A stretch of 64,000 bases of DNA from contig NZ_LR882982.1 of the NCBI RefSeq assembly GCF_904831005.1, positions 930,001-994,000 on the forward strand, written 5' to 3'. The DNA is from Microbacterium hydrocarbonoxydans (lineage in GTDB: Bacteria; Actinomycetota; Actinomycetes; Actinomycetales; Microbacteriaceae). Shown one piece after another: positions 24,806-34,034 of this stretch; positions within the stretch are counted from its first letter, which is position 1, and each line of letters opens with the position of its first letter. The notes below the pieces were generated by a model that saw only the letters and a list, made by a program, of their open reading frames with translations, searched no databases and was not told the origin of the DNA. The position numbers and the translations under genes are program-made.

Positions 24806-26101
24806 CTACCGCAGGTCGTACACCCGCTTGTACTTGCCTTCGCTGCGGGGCAGGGTTCCCGGCTCCTCGACCGTGACGTCGACGCTGGTGCCGATGTGCA
24901 CCTTGATCCGATGCGTGAGCACCGCGGCGGCCGCGTCGCATTCCTCGGCGCTCAGCGACGGGTGCCGCTCGATGCGCACCGTCAGCGTGTCGAGCTGCGC
25001 GACCCGATGCAGCTCGAGCACGAAATGCGGTGTGAGCGTCTCGATGCCCATCACCAGCTCCTCGATCTGGGTGGGGAACAGGTTGACGCCGCGCAGGATG
25101 ATCATGTCGTCGTTGCGGCCGGTGATCTTCTCCATACGGCGAAGCGCGGGGTACGTCGTTCCCGGCAGCAGGCGGGTCAGATCACGGGTGCGGTACCTGA
25201 TCACCGGGAATGCCTCTTTCGTGAGCGACGTGAAGACGAGCTCACCGAGCTCTCCGTCGGGCAGTCGTTCCCCCGTCTCCCCGTCGATGATCTCGGGCAG
25301 GAAATGGTCTTCCCAGATGTGCGGGCCGTCCTTCGTGAGCACGCTCTCGCTCGCGACTCCGGGCCCCATCACCTCGCTGAGTCCGTAGATGTCGACGGCG
25401 TCGATGTGCAGTCGCTTCTCGATCTCGTGGCGCATCTCGTTCGTCCACGGCTCGGCGCCGAGCACCGCGACCCGCAGCGACGTGGTCGTCGGGTCGATCC
25501 CCGACGCTTCCATGGCATCCGCGATCGTGAGCAGGTAGCTGGGGGTGCAGAGGATGGCATCCGGTTCGAAGTCCGCGATCAGCTGCACCTGCCGCGCGGT
25601 CTGCCCTCCCGACACGGGGATGACGGTCGCGCCCAGCCTCTCGATGCCGGCATGCGCGCCGAGTCCGCCGGTGAAGAGCCCGTAGCCGTACGCGTTGTGC
25701 ACCTTCATGCCGGCCCGGATCCCGGCAGCGTGCAGCGACCGCGCGATGAGGTCGCCCCACCGGTCGAGGTCGCCCGCGGTGTAGCCCACCACGGTCGGGC
25801 GTCCTGTCGTGCCGGAGGATGCATGGATGCGTCGCACGTCGGCCATGGGCACCGCGAACATGCCGAACGGGTAGCTCTCGCGCAGGTCGGCCTTGGTGGT
25901 GAAGGGCAGACGCCGCACGTCGTCGAGGGTGCGCACGTCGTCGGGATGCACACCGTGTTCATCGAACTTGCGACGATACGTCGGCACGTTCTCGTAGGCA
26001 TGTCGCACGGTCCACTGCAGACGCTGCAGCTGCAACCGCGCGAGCTGATCGTGAGAATGCAGCTCGGCCTCGGTGCCGATCTCGGCACGTGTTGCGATCA
26101 T
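24806..26101 (-). CDS. paaK: Phenylacetate-CoA ligase
   Basis: A 431-residue acyl-adenylate-forming enzyme that activates phenylacetate to phenylacetyl-CoA, the first step of the pathway. The P-loop-like motif is IHASSGTTGRPTVVGYT, with later AMP-binding motifs GAEPWTNEMR, DIYGLSEVMGPG and YRTRDLTRLL. The C-terminal PaaK domain ends in PRSEGKYKRVYDLR, with the catalytic Lys. AAGGAG lies 6 nt before the ATG at 26101; the upstream in-frame extension is not needed. It is the last gene of the second paa operon, about 44 bp after paaI. Confidence 0.95.
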   Translation of the reverse strand: MIATRAEIGTEAELHSHDQLARLQLQRLQWTVRHAYENVPTYRRKFDEHGVHPDDVRTLDDVRRLPFTTKADLRESYPFGMFAVPMADVRRIHASSGTTGRPTVVGYTAGDLDRWGDLIARSLHAAGIRAGMKVHNAYGYGLFTGGLGAHAGIERLGATVIPVSGGQTARQVQLIADFEPDAILCTPSYLLTIADAMEASGIDPTTTSLRVAVLGAEPWTNEMRHEIEKRLHIDAVDIYGLSEVMGPGVASESVLTKDGPHIWEDHFLPEIIDGETGERLPDGELGELVFTSLTKEAFPVIRYRTRDLTRLLPGTTYPALRRMEKITGRNDDMIILRGVNLFPTQIEELVMGIETLTPHFVLELHRVAQLDTLTVRIERHPSLSAEECDAAAAVLTHRIKVHIGTSVDVTVEEPGTLPRSEGKYKRVYDLR

Positions 26102-26145
26102 CGTCGACTCCTTCGTCGGGAACAGAGCAGTGAGCATGCGGGCAC

Positions 26146-26538
26146 TCAGGCGGGGTGCGACCGGTTGGTCGTCAGCGAGCGGCCGCGGACCTCGGCCACG
26201 ACATCTCCGGATTCGTCGGTCACCGTCACGTCGTACAGGCCGTTGCGTCCGCTCACGACCCGGCGCAGAGCGCGGGCCGTGAGCCGTTGGCCGGCATACG
26301 TCGACTTCAGGAACGCGATGTCGGCACCGCCGGCGACGGTGACGCGCTCGTCCTCGTTGCAGGCGATCGCGAAGGCGGTGTCGGCGAGAGTGAAGACCAG
26401 CCCGCCGTGTGTGATCGCGAAACCGTTGAGCATGTCGTCGCGCACGGTCATGGAGACCACAGCCTCTCCGGGGGCGTCGTGCTCGACGACCATGCCGAGC
26501 ATCGCCGAGGCGGCATCTCGCTGCATCATCGGCCTCAT
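26146..26538 (-). CDS. paaI: Hotdog-fold acyl-CoA thioesterase PaaI
   Basis: 130 residues with the hotdog helix NGFAITHGGLVFTLADTAFA, where the Gly-Gly and Asp are the thioesterase catalytic residues, and the typical DIAFLKSTYAGQRL strand. PaaI hydrolyses ring-hydroxylated phenylacetyl-CoAs, releasing CoA trapped as dead-end products. Its ATG overlaps the paaZ stop by 4 bp. Confidence 0.92.
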   Translation of the reverse strand: MRPMMQRDAASAMLGMVVEHDAPGEAVVSMTVRDDMLNGFAITHGGLVFTLADTAFAIACNEDERVTVAGGADIAFLKSTYAGQRLTARALRRVVSGRNGLYDVTVTDESGDVVAEVRGRSLTTNRSHPA

Positions 26539-28616
26539 GCGGCGACGACCTCGGGCGTGGGCTGCTTGTCCACCAGCGTCAGCACGTCGTAGGTCGCGAC
26601 GAGCTCGTCGCTCTGGTTGCGGATCACCGCGTCCCAGCGCACCTCTCCGTACTCGTCGGTCTCACGCGGCGTGATCTGCTTGGCGGTCAGCTCGACGCGG
26701 ATCGTGTCGCCGGGGGAGACCGGCGTGATGAATCGCAGATTCTCCAGCCCGTAGTTCGCGAGCACGGGGCCGGGCTCCGGGTCGACGAAGAGCCCGGCGG
26801 CCCACGAGACGAGCAGGTAGCCGTGCGCGACCCTGCCCGGGAAGAACGGATTCGCGGCGGCCGACGCCTCGTCCATGTGGGCGTAGAAGGTGTCACCCGT
26901 GAAGTGGGCGAAAGTCTCGATGTCGGCGAGAGTCACCTCGCGAGAGCCGGAGACGATCTGGTCGCCGATGCGCAGCTCGGCGAGCGATTTGCGGAACGGA
27001 TGCCGCCCGTCGCTGTGGGCCGCGGCGCCTGCGTGCCACACGCCGGTGAGCGCCGTGAGCATCTCGGGCGAGCCCTGCACGGCTGTGCGCTGCATGTGAT
27101 GCAGCACGGCGCGGATGCCGCCGAGCTCCTCGCCGCCCCCGGCTCGACCGGGGCCGCCGTGCACGAGGTTCGGCAGCGGGGATCCGTGACCGGTCGACGA
27201 TCGCGCGTCGTCGCGGTCGAGCAGCAGCATCCTTCCGTTGAAAGGCGCGATGCGCGTGGCGAGCTCCACCGCCTGTGCGGGGTCGTGGGTCGCGATGCTG
27301 GTGACCAGCGAGCCGCCCCCTCGGGCGACGAGCGCCGCGGCCTCGGCGATGGTGTCGTAGGTGAGCAGTGACGACACCGGGCCGAAGGCCTCGACCGAGT
27401 GCGCCGCCTCGACCTGCGCGTCCTCGAAACGCAGCAGCAGCGGCGACACGAAGGCTCCCTCGGGTGAGGTGCCGGTGCTGCCGTCGGCATGGCGGATCTC
27501 CGGAGCCTCCGTCGTCCCGACGACGACCTGCCCGCCCGCCGCCCGCAGACGATCCACCTGGCGCAGCACCTCATCGCGCTGCCCCGTCGAGGCGAGCGGG
27601 CCCATGGTGACGCCCTCTGCCCGCGGGTCGCCCAGCACGGTCTTGTCGGCGATGCGAGCGCGCACGGCGGCGATCACGGCATCGGCCGAGCCCGCCGGAA
27701 CGATCGCACGGCGGATCGCCGTGCACTTCTGACCGGCCTTGCTCGTCATCTCGGTGACGAGCTGTCGCACGTAGGCGTCGAACTCGGGGGTGCCGTCGAC
27801 CGCGTCGGTGCCGAGAACCGAGGCGTTGATCGAGTCGGTCTCGGCCGTGAACCGCACGCCGCCCGTCTGCACGGACGGATGCGCCTTGAGGCCCTCGGCC
27901 GTCGAGGCGCTGCCGGTGAAGCCGACGATGTCGCCGAGGCGCAGGTTCTCGAACAGATCGGGCACGCTTCCGCTCACGAGCTGCAGCGATCCGTCTGGCA
28001 GCAGTCCCGATTCGACCAGGATCCGCACCATCGCCTCGGCGACGTAGCCGGTGGGGGTCGCGGGCTTCACCAGCGTCGGCATGCCGGCCAGGAACGCGGG
28101 TGCGAACTTCTCGAGCGAGCCCCACACGGGAAAGTTGAACGCGTTGATCTGCACCGCGACGCCGGGGAGCGTGGTGTAGACGTGACGCCCCAGGAAGGAC
28201 CCGTCCTTCGACAGCGGCTCCACAGGGCCGTCGACGTGCACATGGCTGTTCGGCAGCTCGCGTCGGCCTTTCCCCGAGTAGGAGAACAGCACGCCGATGC
28301 CGCCGTCGATGTCGACCCACGAGTCGCTCTTCGTGGCCCCGGTGCGCGCGGACAGCGCATACAGCTCGTCCTTGCGTTCTGTGAGAGCCAGGGCGAACTG
28401 CTTCAGCAGCACGGCCCGCTGGTGGAACGTGAGCGCTCCGAGGCTCTTCTGCCCCACGGAGCGGGCGTGCTCCAGCGCGCCCGCCAGATCGAGACCGTCG
28501 GTGGAGACGAGGGCGACGATGTCGCCTGTCGACGCGTCGCGGACCTCGGCGGATCGCGTGGGTGACGACGGCGTCCACCACTCGCCCTGGACGTAGCTGG
28601 GCAGATACTCGGTCAT
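26535..28616 (-). CDS. paaZ: Bifunctional oxepin-CoA hydrolase / 3-oxo-5,6-dehydrosuberyl-CoA semialdehyde dehydrogenase
   Basis: About 693 residues. The N-terminal aldehyde dehydrogenase domain (1-520) has its nucleophile Cys in AGQKCTAIRRA. The C-terminal MaoC-type hotdog hydratase domain (about 555-690) contains FAHFTGDTFYAHMD and FPGRVAHGYLLVS with the Asp/His pair. It opens the oxepin ring and oxidises the resulting aldehyde. The ATG at 28616 overlaps paaH by 4 bp and matches where PaaZ homology starts. An ATG 15 bp upstream with a better-spaced AAGGG is the alternative, adding 5 residues. Confidence 0.93.
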   Translation of the reverse strand: MTEYLPSYVQGEWWTPSSPTRSAEVRDASTGDIVALVSTDGLDLAGALEHARSVGQKSLGALTFHQRAVLLKQFALALTERKDELYALSARTGATKSDSWVDIDGGIGVLFSYSGKGRRELPNSHVHVDGPVEPLSKDGSFLGRHVYTTLPGVAVQINAFNFPVWGSLEKFAPAFLAGMPTLVKPATPTGYVAEAMVRILVESGLLPDGSLQLVSGSVPDLFENLRLGDIVGFTGSASTAEGLKAHPSVQTGGVRFTAETDSINASVLGTDAVDGTPEFDAYVRQLVTEMTSKAGQKCTAIRRAIVPAGSADAVIAAVRARIADKTVLGDPRAEGVTMGPLASTGQRDEVLRQVDRLRAAGGQVVVGTTEAPEIRHADGSTGTSPEGAFVSPLLLRFEDAQVEAAHSVEAFGPVSSLLTYDTIAEAAALVARGGGSLVTSIATHDPAQAVELATRIAPFNGRMLLLDRDDARSSTGHGSPLPNLVHGGPGRAGGGEELGGIRAVLHHMQRTAVQGSPEMLTALTGVWHAGAAAHSDGRHPFRKSLAELRIGDQIVSGSREVTLADIETFAHFTGDTFYAHMDEASAAANPFFPGRVAHGYLLVSWAAGLFVDPEPGPVLANYGLENLRFITPVSPGDTIRVELTAKQITPRETDEYGEVRWDAVIRNQSDELVATYDVLTLVDKQPTPEVVAA

Positions 28617-29479
28617 CTCTCCTCGTTCCATGCGTAGAACCCTTCGCCGCTCTTGCGGCCGAGCTTCCCATCCGCGACCATGCGGCGCAGCAGCTCCGGC
28701 GGGGTGAACCGCTCGCCGAGCGTGCGCTGCAACTCCTCGGCGATGCCCAGGCGCACATCCAGCCCGACCACGTCGGTCGTGCGAAGCGGACCCATCGGAT
28801 GCCGGTACCCGAGCGTCATCGCCGCATCGATGTCGGCGGCCGAGGCGACGCCATCCTCGAGCATGCGGATCGCCTCGAGACCGAGCATGACTCCGAGCCG
28901 CGACGACGCGAAGCCGGGGGAGTCGCTGACGACGATCGGCGTCTTGCCGAGGGCTTTCACCCAGGCCGTCGCGTCGTCGACGACCGCGGTGCGGGTCGCC
29001 GTGCCGCGCACGACCTCCACGAGAGCCGACGCGGGCACCGGGTTGAAGAAGTGCAGGCCGAGGAAACGTTCGGGACGCGCGCGACCGGCGGCGAGATCGT
29101 CGATCGAGATCGATGAGGTGTTGCTCGCCAGAACCGCCGCCGAGGGCAGCACGGCTTCGGTGCGCGACAGCGCGTCCTCCTTGAGGGCGCGGTCCTCGGG
29201 AACCGCCTCGATCGCGAGGTCGACCGCGGCGAGAGCGCCGAGGTCTGTCCCGACAGTGATGCGCGAGGAGAGCTCGGCCGCGTCCAGGGAGGGATCCCGT
29301 TCGACGGATCTGCGGATGCTGTCGCTGATGCGGTGGTGCCCGGCGTCGGCGCTCTCCGCGTCGCGTTCCACCACGCTCACGTGCGAGCCCGCGACCAGGA
29401 AGGCATGCGCGATGCCGGCACCCATACGGCCGCCTCCGAGCACGCCGACCCGATTCGGGGCGCTGCCGATGTCGCTCAT
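28613..29479 (-). CDS. paaH: 3-hydroxyacyl-CoA dehydrogenase
   Basis: 288 residues. The N-terminal NAD-binding fold begins GVLGGGRMGAGIAHAFL. The catalytic His is in LHFFNPVP, and the C-terminal dimerisation domain includes DSPGFASSRL and LGYRHPMGP. It oxidises 3-hydroxyadipyl-CoA to 3-oxoadipyl-CoA in the lower paa pathway. Its ATG shares an ATGA overlap with the paaF-like stop, and its stop overlaps the paaZ start. Confidence 0.92.
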   Translation of the reverse strand: MSDIGSAPNRVGVLGGGRMGAGIAHAFLVAGSHVSVVERDAESADAGHHRISDSIRRSVERDPSLDAAELSSRITVGTDLGALAAVDLAIEAVPEDRALKEDALSRTEAVLPSAAVLASNTSSISIDDLAAGRARPERFLGLHFFNPVPASALVEVVRGTATRTAVVDDATAWVKALGKTPIVVSDSPGFASSRLGVMLGLEAIRMLEDGVASAADIDAAMTLGYRHPMGPLRTTDVVGLDVRLGIAEELQRTLGERFTPPELLRRMVADGKLGRKSGEGFYAWNEER

Positions 29480-30204
29480 CGTCTCTTCTCCAGGAAGTCG
29501 GTCATGCGGCGGACCTTCTCGGGCGACTCGAACAGCTCGGCCTGCAGTTCGACCTCGATCGCCGGGTGACCCGCTCGCGGCGTGCGCAGTGCGCGTTTCG
29601 TGTACTGGGTCGCGAGCGGATCATTCGCCGCGATGCGATCGACGATCCGATTCGCAGACGCGAGCAGCTCGTCGGCCGGATGCAGGGATGACACGAGTCC
29701 CCACTGCAGCGCGTGCTCGGCGTCGAGGGCTCGACCGGTCAGGAGGAGCTCACTCGCCCTCGCATCTCCGACGATCTCGGGCAGACGCCAGGTCGCACCG
29801 GCGGCGGCGATGATCCCCAACCCGGTCTCCGGATTGCCTATGCGGAGCGACGGCGTCGCGATGCGGATGTCGGCGGCGTAGGCGAGCTCTGCTCCGCCTC
29901 CGAGGGCATACCCGTCGATCGCCGCGATCACGGGCATCGGAAGTCGATGGATGCGGATGAACGCGGTCGCGTTGATGGCGCTCCTGGCGTCTGCCGCGGT
30001 GCGATCGCGCAGTTGGGCGATGTCGGCACCGGCGGCGAAGACGCCGTCGGCGCCGGTGAGGATCAGTGTGCGCGGCGTCTCCTCGAGCATCACGCACAGC
30101 CCGTGCAGCGCGTCGATCATCTCCTGGTCGATCGCGTTGCGCTTCTCGGGTCGATCGAGTGTCGCGATCACCCGGTCTCGATTCTCCTCGATGCGCAGCG
30201 TCAC
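29476..30204 (-). CDS. paaF: Enoyl-CoA hydratase (2,3-dehydroadipyl-CoA hydratase)
   Basis: A 242-residue crotonase. Oxyanion-hole segments are GVFAAGADIAQL and AIDGYALGGGAEL, and the catalytic Glu is in GNPETGLGII followed by AAGATWRLP. Unlike the crotonase beside paaE it keeps the hydratase Glu, so it fits PaaF (hydration of dehydroadipyl-CoA). The GTG at 30204 overlaps the thiolase stop (GTGA). A much longer reading upstream in this frame is antisense-like noise over the thiolase. Confidence 0.87.
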   Translation of the reverse strand: MTLRIEENRDRVIATLDRPEKRNAIDQEMIDALHGLCVMLEETPRTLILTGADGVFAAGADIAQLRDRTAADARSAINATAFIRIHRLPMPVIAAIDGYALGGGAELAYAADIRIATPSLRIGNPETGLGIIAAAGATWRLPEIVGDARASELLLTGRALDAEHALQWGLVSSLHPADELLASANRIVDRIAANDPLATQYTKRALRTPRAGHPAIEVELQAELFESPEKVRRMTDFLEKRR

Positions 30205-31394
30205 GTCAGACGCTCCACGATCATCGCGGTGCCCTGACCGACGCCGACGCACATCGTCGCCAGGCCGTAGCGTGCGTTCTCGCGTTCGAGACGGCCGAGC
30301 AGCGAGACGATCAGCCGGGATCCGCTGGAGCCGAGGGGGTGGCCGAGCGCGATGGCTCCGCCGTCGGCGTTGACGATCGACGAGTCGAGCCCGAGTCGGC
30401 GGATGCAGGCGAGGGACTGCGAGGCGAACGCCTCGTTCAGCTCGACGGCGCCCAGGTCGTCGACGTGCAGACCCGCTTTCGCGAGTGCCTTCTGCGTGGC
30501 GGGCACCGGACCCAGGCCCATGATCTCGGGGGCGAGTGCGGCGGTCGCCGACGCGACGATCCGTGCGCGCGGACGCAGCCCGTGTCGCTCGACCGCCTCG
30601 GCGCTCGCCACCACGATCGCCGAGGCCCCGTCGTTCAGCGAGCTGGAGTTCCCCGCGGTGACGACCGCGCCGCCGGCGACCACCGGGCGCAGTGCGGCGA
30701 GGGCCTCGAGGGTGGTGTCCCGACGAGGTCCCTCGTCGACGTCGACGATCCCGCGGCCGGTCTGCACTCCGACGATCTCGGGCGCGAAGCGCCCCGCGTC
30801 GATGGCGGCGATGGCGCGCGCATGGCTCAGGAGCGCGAAGGCATCGGCATCCGCTCTGGTGATCCCGTCGATGCGTGCGACCTCTTCGGCTGTCTCGGGC
30901 ATCGAGAAGGTGGCCTTGTCGCGGGCGCTCAGTCGAGGATTGGTGAAGCGCCAGCCGATCGATGTGTCGAAGGCCGCGCCGGGCTTCGCCCATGCCCGCT
31001 CGGGTTTGGCCTGCACCCAAGGGGCGCGCGTCATGGATTCCACGCCGCCGGCGACGATGAGGTCGGCGTCGCCGGCGCGCACGGCGCTCGCGGCGATCGC
31101 GATGGCCGACATGCCCGAGGCGCAGAGCCGGTTCACGGTGAGTCCCGGTATCGAGTCGGGAAGCCCCGCGAGCAGCACCGCCATGCGGGCGACGTTGCGG
31201 TTGTCCTCGCCCGCCTGGTTCGCAGCGCCGAGGATCACCTCGTCGACGTCGTCGGCGGAGATCGAAGAGCGCGACACGGTGGCGCCGACGACGAGCGCTG
31301 CCAGGTCATCGGGACGGATGCCGGCGAGTGCGCCTCCGTAGCGACCGACGGGGGTACGGACCCCGTCGACGAGATAGGCCTCGGACATCGTCAT
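30201..31394 (-). CDS. paaJ: 3-oxoadipyl-CoA / 3-oxo-5,6-dehydrosuberyl-CoA thiolase
   Basis: A 397-residue thiolase with the acyl-accepting Cys in NRLCASGMSA, the His of GHPLGSSGSRL and the C-terminal Cys in TMCVGVGQG. GNSSSLNDGASA is the family middle motif. It releases acetyl-CoA twice in the lower paa pathway, ending at succinyl-CoA. It is the first gene of the paaJFHZI-K operon and divergent from paaR across 103 bp carrying a PaaR-like box. Confidence 0.93.
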   Translation of the reverse strand: MTMSEAYLVDGVRTPVGRYGGALAGIRPDDLAALVVGATVSRSSISADDVDEVILGAANQAGEDNRNVARMAVLLAGLPDSIPGLTVNRLCASGMSAIAIAASAVRAGDADLIVAGGVESMTRAPWVQAKPERAWAKPGAAFDTSIGWRFTNPRLSARDKATFSMPETAEEVARIDGITRADADAFALLSHARAIAAIDAGRFAPEIVGVQTGRGIVDVDEGPRRDTTLEALAALRPVVAGGAVVTAGNSSSLNDGASAIVVASAEAVERHGLRPRARIVASATAALAPEIMGLGPVPATQKALAKAGLHVDDLGAVELNEAFASQSLACIRRLGLDSSIVNADGGAIALGHPLGSSGSRLIVSLLGRLERENARYGLATMCVGVGQGTAMIVERLT

Positions 31395-31417
31395 CCTCTC
31401 GAACGCCCACGCTGGCG

Positions 31418-31439
31418 AATTTCAGACCGATCGGTCAGG
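31418..31439. promoter_or_regulatory. PaaR-type operator between paaJ and paaR
   Basis: It contains the perfect palindrome GACCGATCGGTC (31425-31436). Read on the minus strand, CCTGACCGATC matches one half of the PaaR pattern well while the other half is degenerate. Its position in the divergent promoter suggests joint control of the paaJ operon and autoregulation of paaR. Confidence 0.65.
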
Positions 31440-31497
31440 AATACGATCTCAGATCCTTCCGCGAATGGCAACTCCCGGTGGATGACAGACTGGGCGC

Positions 31498-32109
31498 ATG
31501 GCGCAGCCCCCATCCGATGCGCCGGCACCCAAGCGGGGTCGGCCAGGTTACGACCGTGAGCAGGTGCTCGCGGTCGCCGTGAAGGTCTTCAATGAGCACG
31601 GCTACGACGCGACGAGCGTCGCCGACCTCAGCGCCACCCTGGGGCTCACGAAGTCGGCTCTCTATCACCACTTCGAGTCGAAGTCGGCGATCCTCGAGCT
31701 CGCACTGAACGACGCGCTCGACGCGCTCGAGGCCGTCGTCGACGACGCGACCGCGCAGCATGCCCTGGCCTCCGACAGGCTGCGGGCGATCATCCGCGGC
31801 GCGGTGGGCGTGCTGACCGAGAAGCTGCCGTCGGTCACGCTGCTGCTGCGCGTGCGCGGCAACGGTGATGTCGAGACCTCGGCGCTCGTGCGCAGACGTG
31901 CCTTCGACCAGCGCGTGACCGCCATCGTCTCGGAAGCGCAGACAGAGGGTCTGATCCGCGACGACGTCGACGCCGCCGTCGCGACCCGACTGATCTTCGG
32001 CATGATCAACTCGGTCGTCGAGTGGTATCGACCCGGCGGTCCGGTCGACCCCGAGGAGCTGGGGGAGGACATCCTGCGAGTGAGCCTCGACGGACTGCAG
32101 TCCCGCTGA
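31498..32109 (+). CDS. paaR: TetR-family repressor of phenylacetate catabolism
   Basis: A 203-residue TetR protein. The N-terminal HTH is the classic GYDATSVADLSATLGLTKSALYHHFESKSAILE (about 37-69), preceded by a basic arm (KRGRPGY). The C-terminal domain is helical and ligand-binding. PaaR in actinobacteria and Thermus is relieved by phenylacetyl-CoA. Identification rests on its place divergent from paaJ and the shared boxes at paaA, paaJ and the MHS gene. No Shine-Dalgarno is visible; CAGACT ends 6 nt before the ATG, suggesting a leaderless transcript. Confidence 0.87.
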   Translation: MAQPPSDAPAPKRGRPGYDREQVLAVAVKVFNEHGYDATSVADLSATLGLTKSALYHHFESKSAILELALNDALDALEAVVDDATAQHALASDRLRAIIRGAVGVLTEKLPSVTLLLRVRGNGDVETSALVRRRAFDQRVTAIVSEAQTEGLIRDDVDAAVATRLIFGMINSVVEWYRPGGPVDPEELGEDILRVSLDGLQSR

Positions 32110-32115
32110 GCAGGC

Positions 32116-32883
32116 TCAGTCGTCGGCGGGCGCCACCCGGGGCGGCCAGCTGGTCGCTCCGAGCTCACGCGAGATGTTGCGAGCGGTCTCCCGCAGTGCG
32201 TGGAGCACCGCATCCGAGGCGGGAGCCTGCGATGTGGGCATCACGACGGCGACGGCCGCGACTATGTCGTTCGACGCGTCGGCGACCGGTGCGGCGACCG
32301 ACGATTCTCCCAATACCGCCTCGTCGGTCTCCGAGGCGGTGCCGCGTTCGGCGATGGCGGGCAGGTCGAGCAGCAGACGCGAGACGTCGGTGATCGTGTC
32401 GCCGGTGAGGCTGTGCAGTTGCCGTTCGAACACGGTGCGCTGGAATCCGAGGTCGTGCGCCAGCAGGACCTTCCCCATCGCCGAGGCGTGAGCGGGAATG
32501 GCCACACCCGTCTCGAGCATCTGCTGGCTGTCATCCGGACGCAGGTCGTGGTGGATCACGAGCACCTCGTGGAAGTGCGGCGCACCGAGCCGCACCGGGA
32601 GGTTGGTGCGGCGTGCGAGCTCCTGCGTCCACCGCATGGCCCTGGCCCTGACGTCGAGAGTGTCGAGATAGACGTTGCTCAGCCGCAGGAGCGTGGGGCC
32701 GAGCATGTAGCGCTGCCCGCCGCGTTCCTTCGCGACCAGTCCGTGCTCGCGCAGCGACTTGACGATGCCGTGCACGGTCGACGGCGGCAGGCTCAACGCG
32801 AGAGCGAGATCCGTGATGCCGAGGTGGCGGGCGCCCTGCAGCAGCTCGAGCACTTTCGCAGCGCGGTCGATGGCCTGGATCAT
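32116..32883 (-). CDS. IclR-family transcriptional regulator beside the dihydroxyacetone kinase operon
   Basis: 255 residues. The winged-helix N-terminus (MIQAIDRAAKVLELLQGARHLGITDLALAL) is followed by an IclR effector domain with SAMGKVLLAHDL. The ATG at 32883 is chosen because GGAGGAG lies 5 nt upstream and IclR homology starts there. It is divergent from dhaKLM across a 158-bp region containing TATTCG-N7-CGAATA. It is most like glycerol-operon IclR regulators such as GylR in context, so dihydroxyacetone or glycerol phosphate is a reasonable effector guess. It ends 6 bp from the convergent paaR stop. Confidence 0.86.
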   Translation of the reverse strand: MIQAIDRAAKVLELLQGARHLGITDLALALSLPPSTVHGIVKSLREHGLVAKERGGQRYMLGPTLLRLSNVYLDTLDVRARAMRWTQELARRTNLPVRLGAPHFHEVLVIHHDLRPDDSQQMLETGVAIPAHASAMGKVLLAHDLGFQRTVFERQLHSLTGDTITDVSRLLLDLPAIAERGTASETDEAVLGESSVAAPVADASNDIVAAVAVVMPTSQAPASDAVLHALRETARNISRELGATSWPPRVAPADD

Positions 32884-32969
32884 GGCGGCTCCTCCCTCCG
32901 GATCGTCGTCGTTCCGGGCAGTCGCGTCGGTCGTCAGGTCGATCTTGACAACTCGACTGCGCCCGAGCA

Positions 32970-33007
32970 TATTCGACATTGACGAATAACTTTCCAATAT
33001 TGCGAAA
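32970..33007. promoter_or_regulatory. Operator region of the dha operon
   Basis: TATTCG (32970-32975) and CGAATA (32983-32988) form a perfect 6-bp inverted repeat with a 7-nt spacer. It is followed by TTTC-N9-GAAA (32991-33007) centred on the palindrome CAATATTG (32995-33002). The stretch is AT-rich and lies 35 bp before dhaK, so it probably carries the promoter and IclR sites. Confidence 0.55.
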
Positions 33008-33041
33008 GATCGCCGCCGTGGAGATCAAAGGAGATCGAACG

Positions 33042-34034
33042 ATGAAGAAGCTCATCAACAACCCCGCCGATGTGCTGGTCGAATCGCTGCGCGGCGTCGC
33101 ACTCGCGCATCCCGAGCTGTCGGTAGACCTCGAGACGCATGTGATCACCCGCGCGACGCCGAAGACGCAGGGCAAGGTCGCGATCGTGTCGGGTGGCGGG
33201 TCGGGTCACGAGCCGTTGCACGGGGGCTATGTGGGTGTCGGAATGCTCGACGCCGCGGTCGCCGGCGAGATCTTCACCTCACCCACACCCGACCGAGTCC
33301 AGGCGGCCACGAAAGCCGTCGACCGCGGTGCGGGCGTGCTGCATATCGTGAAGAACTACACGGGCGACGTGCTGAACTTCGAGATGGCCGCGGAACTCGC
33401 CTCGATGGAGGGCATCGAGGTCGGCACGGTGATCGTCGATGACGACGTGGCCGTTCAGGATTCGCTCTACACCGCGGGACGCCGAGGAGTCGGGCTGACC
33501 GTGCTGCTCGAGAAGCTGGTGGGCGCCGCGGCTGAAGAGGGACAGGGTCTCGAGGCGGTCGTGGCTCTCGCGACGCGCATCAACTCTCAGGGGCGTTCGA
33601 TGGGCATGGCGCTCACCAGCTGCACGGTTCCGGCTGCGGGCAAGCCCACGTTCGACCTCCCCGAGGACCAGATGGAGATCGGCATCGGCATCCACGGAGA
33701 ACCCGGTAGGCACCGTGAACCGCTGGCACCCGCATCCGAGATCGCCCGGCAGCTCGTCGAGCCGATCCTCGCCGATCTCGACGTCGCGGGGCCGGCGATC
33801 GTGATGCTCAACGGCATGGGTGGATCGCCTCTGATCGAGCTGTATCTGATGTACGGCGAGATCGCGGCGCTGCTCGAGAAGGCAGGAGTGCAGATCGCCC
33901 GCAACCTGGTCGGCGACTACATCACGTCGCTCGACATGGCCGGCTGCTCGCTCACGGTGCTGAAGGCCGACGACGAGCTGCTGCGGCTGTGGGACGCCCC
34001 GGTGAACACTCCCGGACTGCGATGGGGCGCATGA
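33042..34034 (+). CDS. dhaK: PEP-dependent dihydroxyacetone kinase, substrate-binding subunit
   Basis: 330 residues, the same class as E. coli DhaK. GGGSGHEPLHGGYVG begins the substrate pocket. His218, in GIGIHGEPG, is the residue that covalently holds dihydroxyacetone, at the same number as in E. coli. AAAGGAG precedes the ATG at 33042. With DhaL and DhaM it phosphorylates dihydroxyacetone using PEP through the PTS relay rather than ATP. Confidence 0.95.
   Translation: MKKLINNPADVLVESLRGVALAHPELSVDLETHVITRATPKTQGKVAIVSGGGSGHEPLHGGYVGVGMLDAAVAGEIFTSPTPDRVQAATKAVDRGAGVLHIVKNYTGDVLNFEMAAELASMEGIEVGTVIVDDDVAVQDSLYTAGRRGVGLTVLLEKLVGAAAEEGQGLEAVVALATRINSQGRSMGMALTSCTVPAAGKPTFDLPEDQMEIGIGIHGEPGRHREPLAPASEIARQLVEPILADLDVAGPAIVMLNGMGGSPLIELYLMYGEIAALLEKAGVQIARNLVGDYITSLDMAGCSLTVLKADDELLRLWDAPVNTPGLRWGA

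Noticed and set aside
30205..31020. N-terminal extension of the paaF-like gene to 514 residues
   Set aside because: The extra 270 codons lie wholly inside the thiolase gene in another frame and are Arg-rich noise. The GTG at 30204 overlaps the thiolase stop exactly as elsewhere in the operon.
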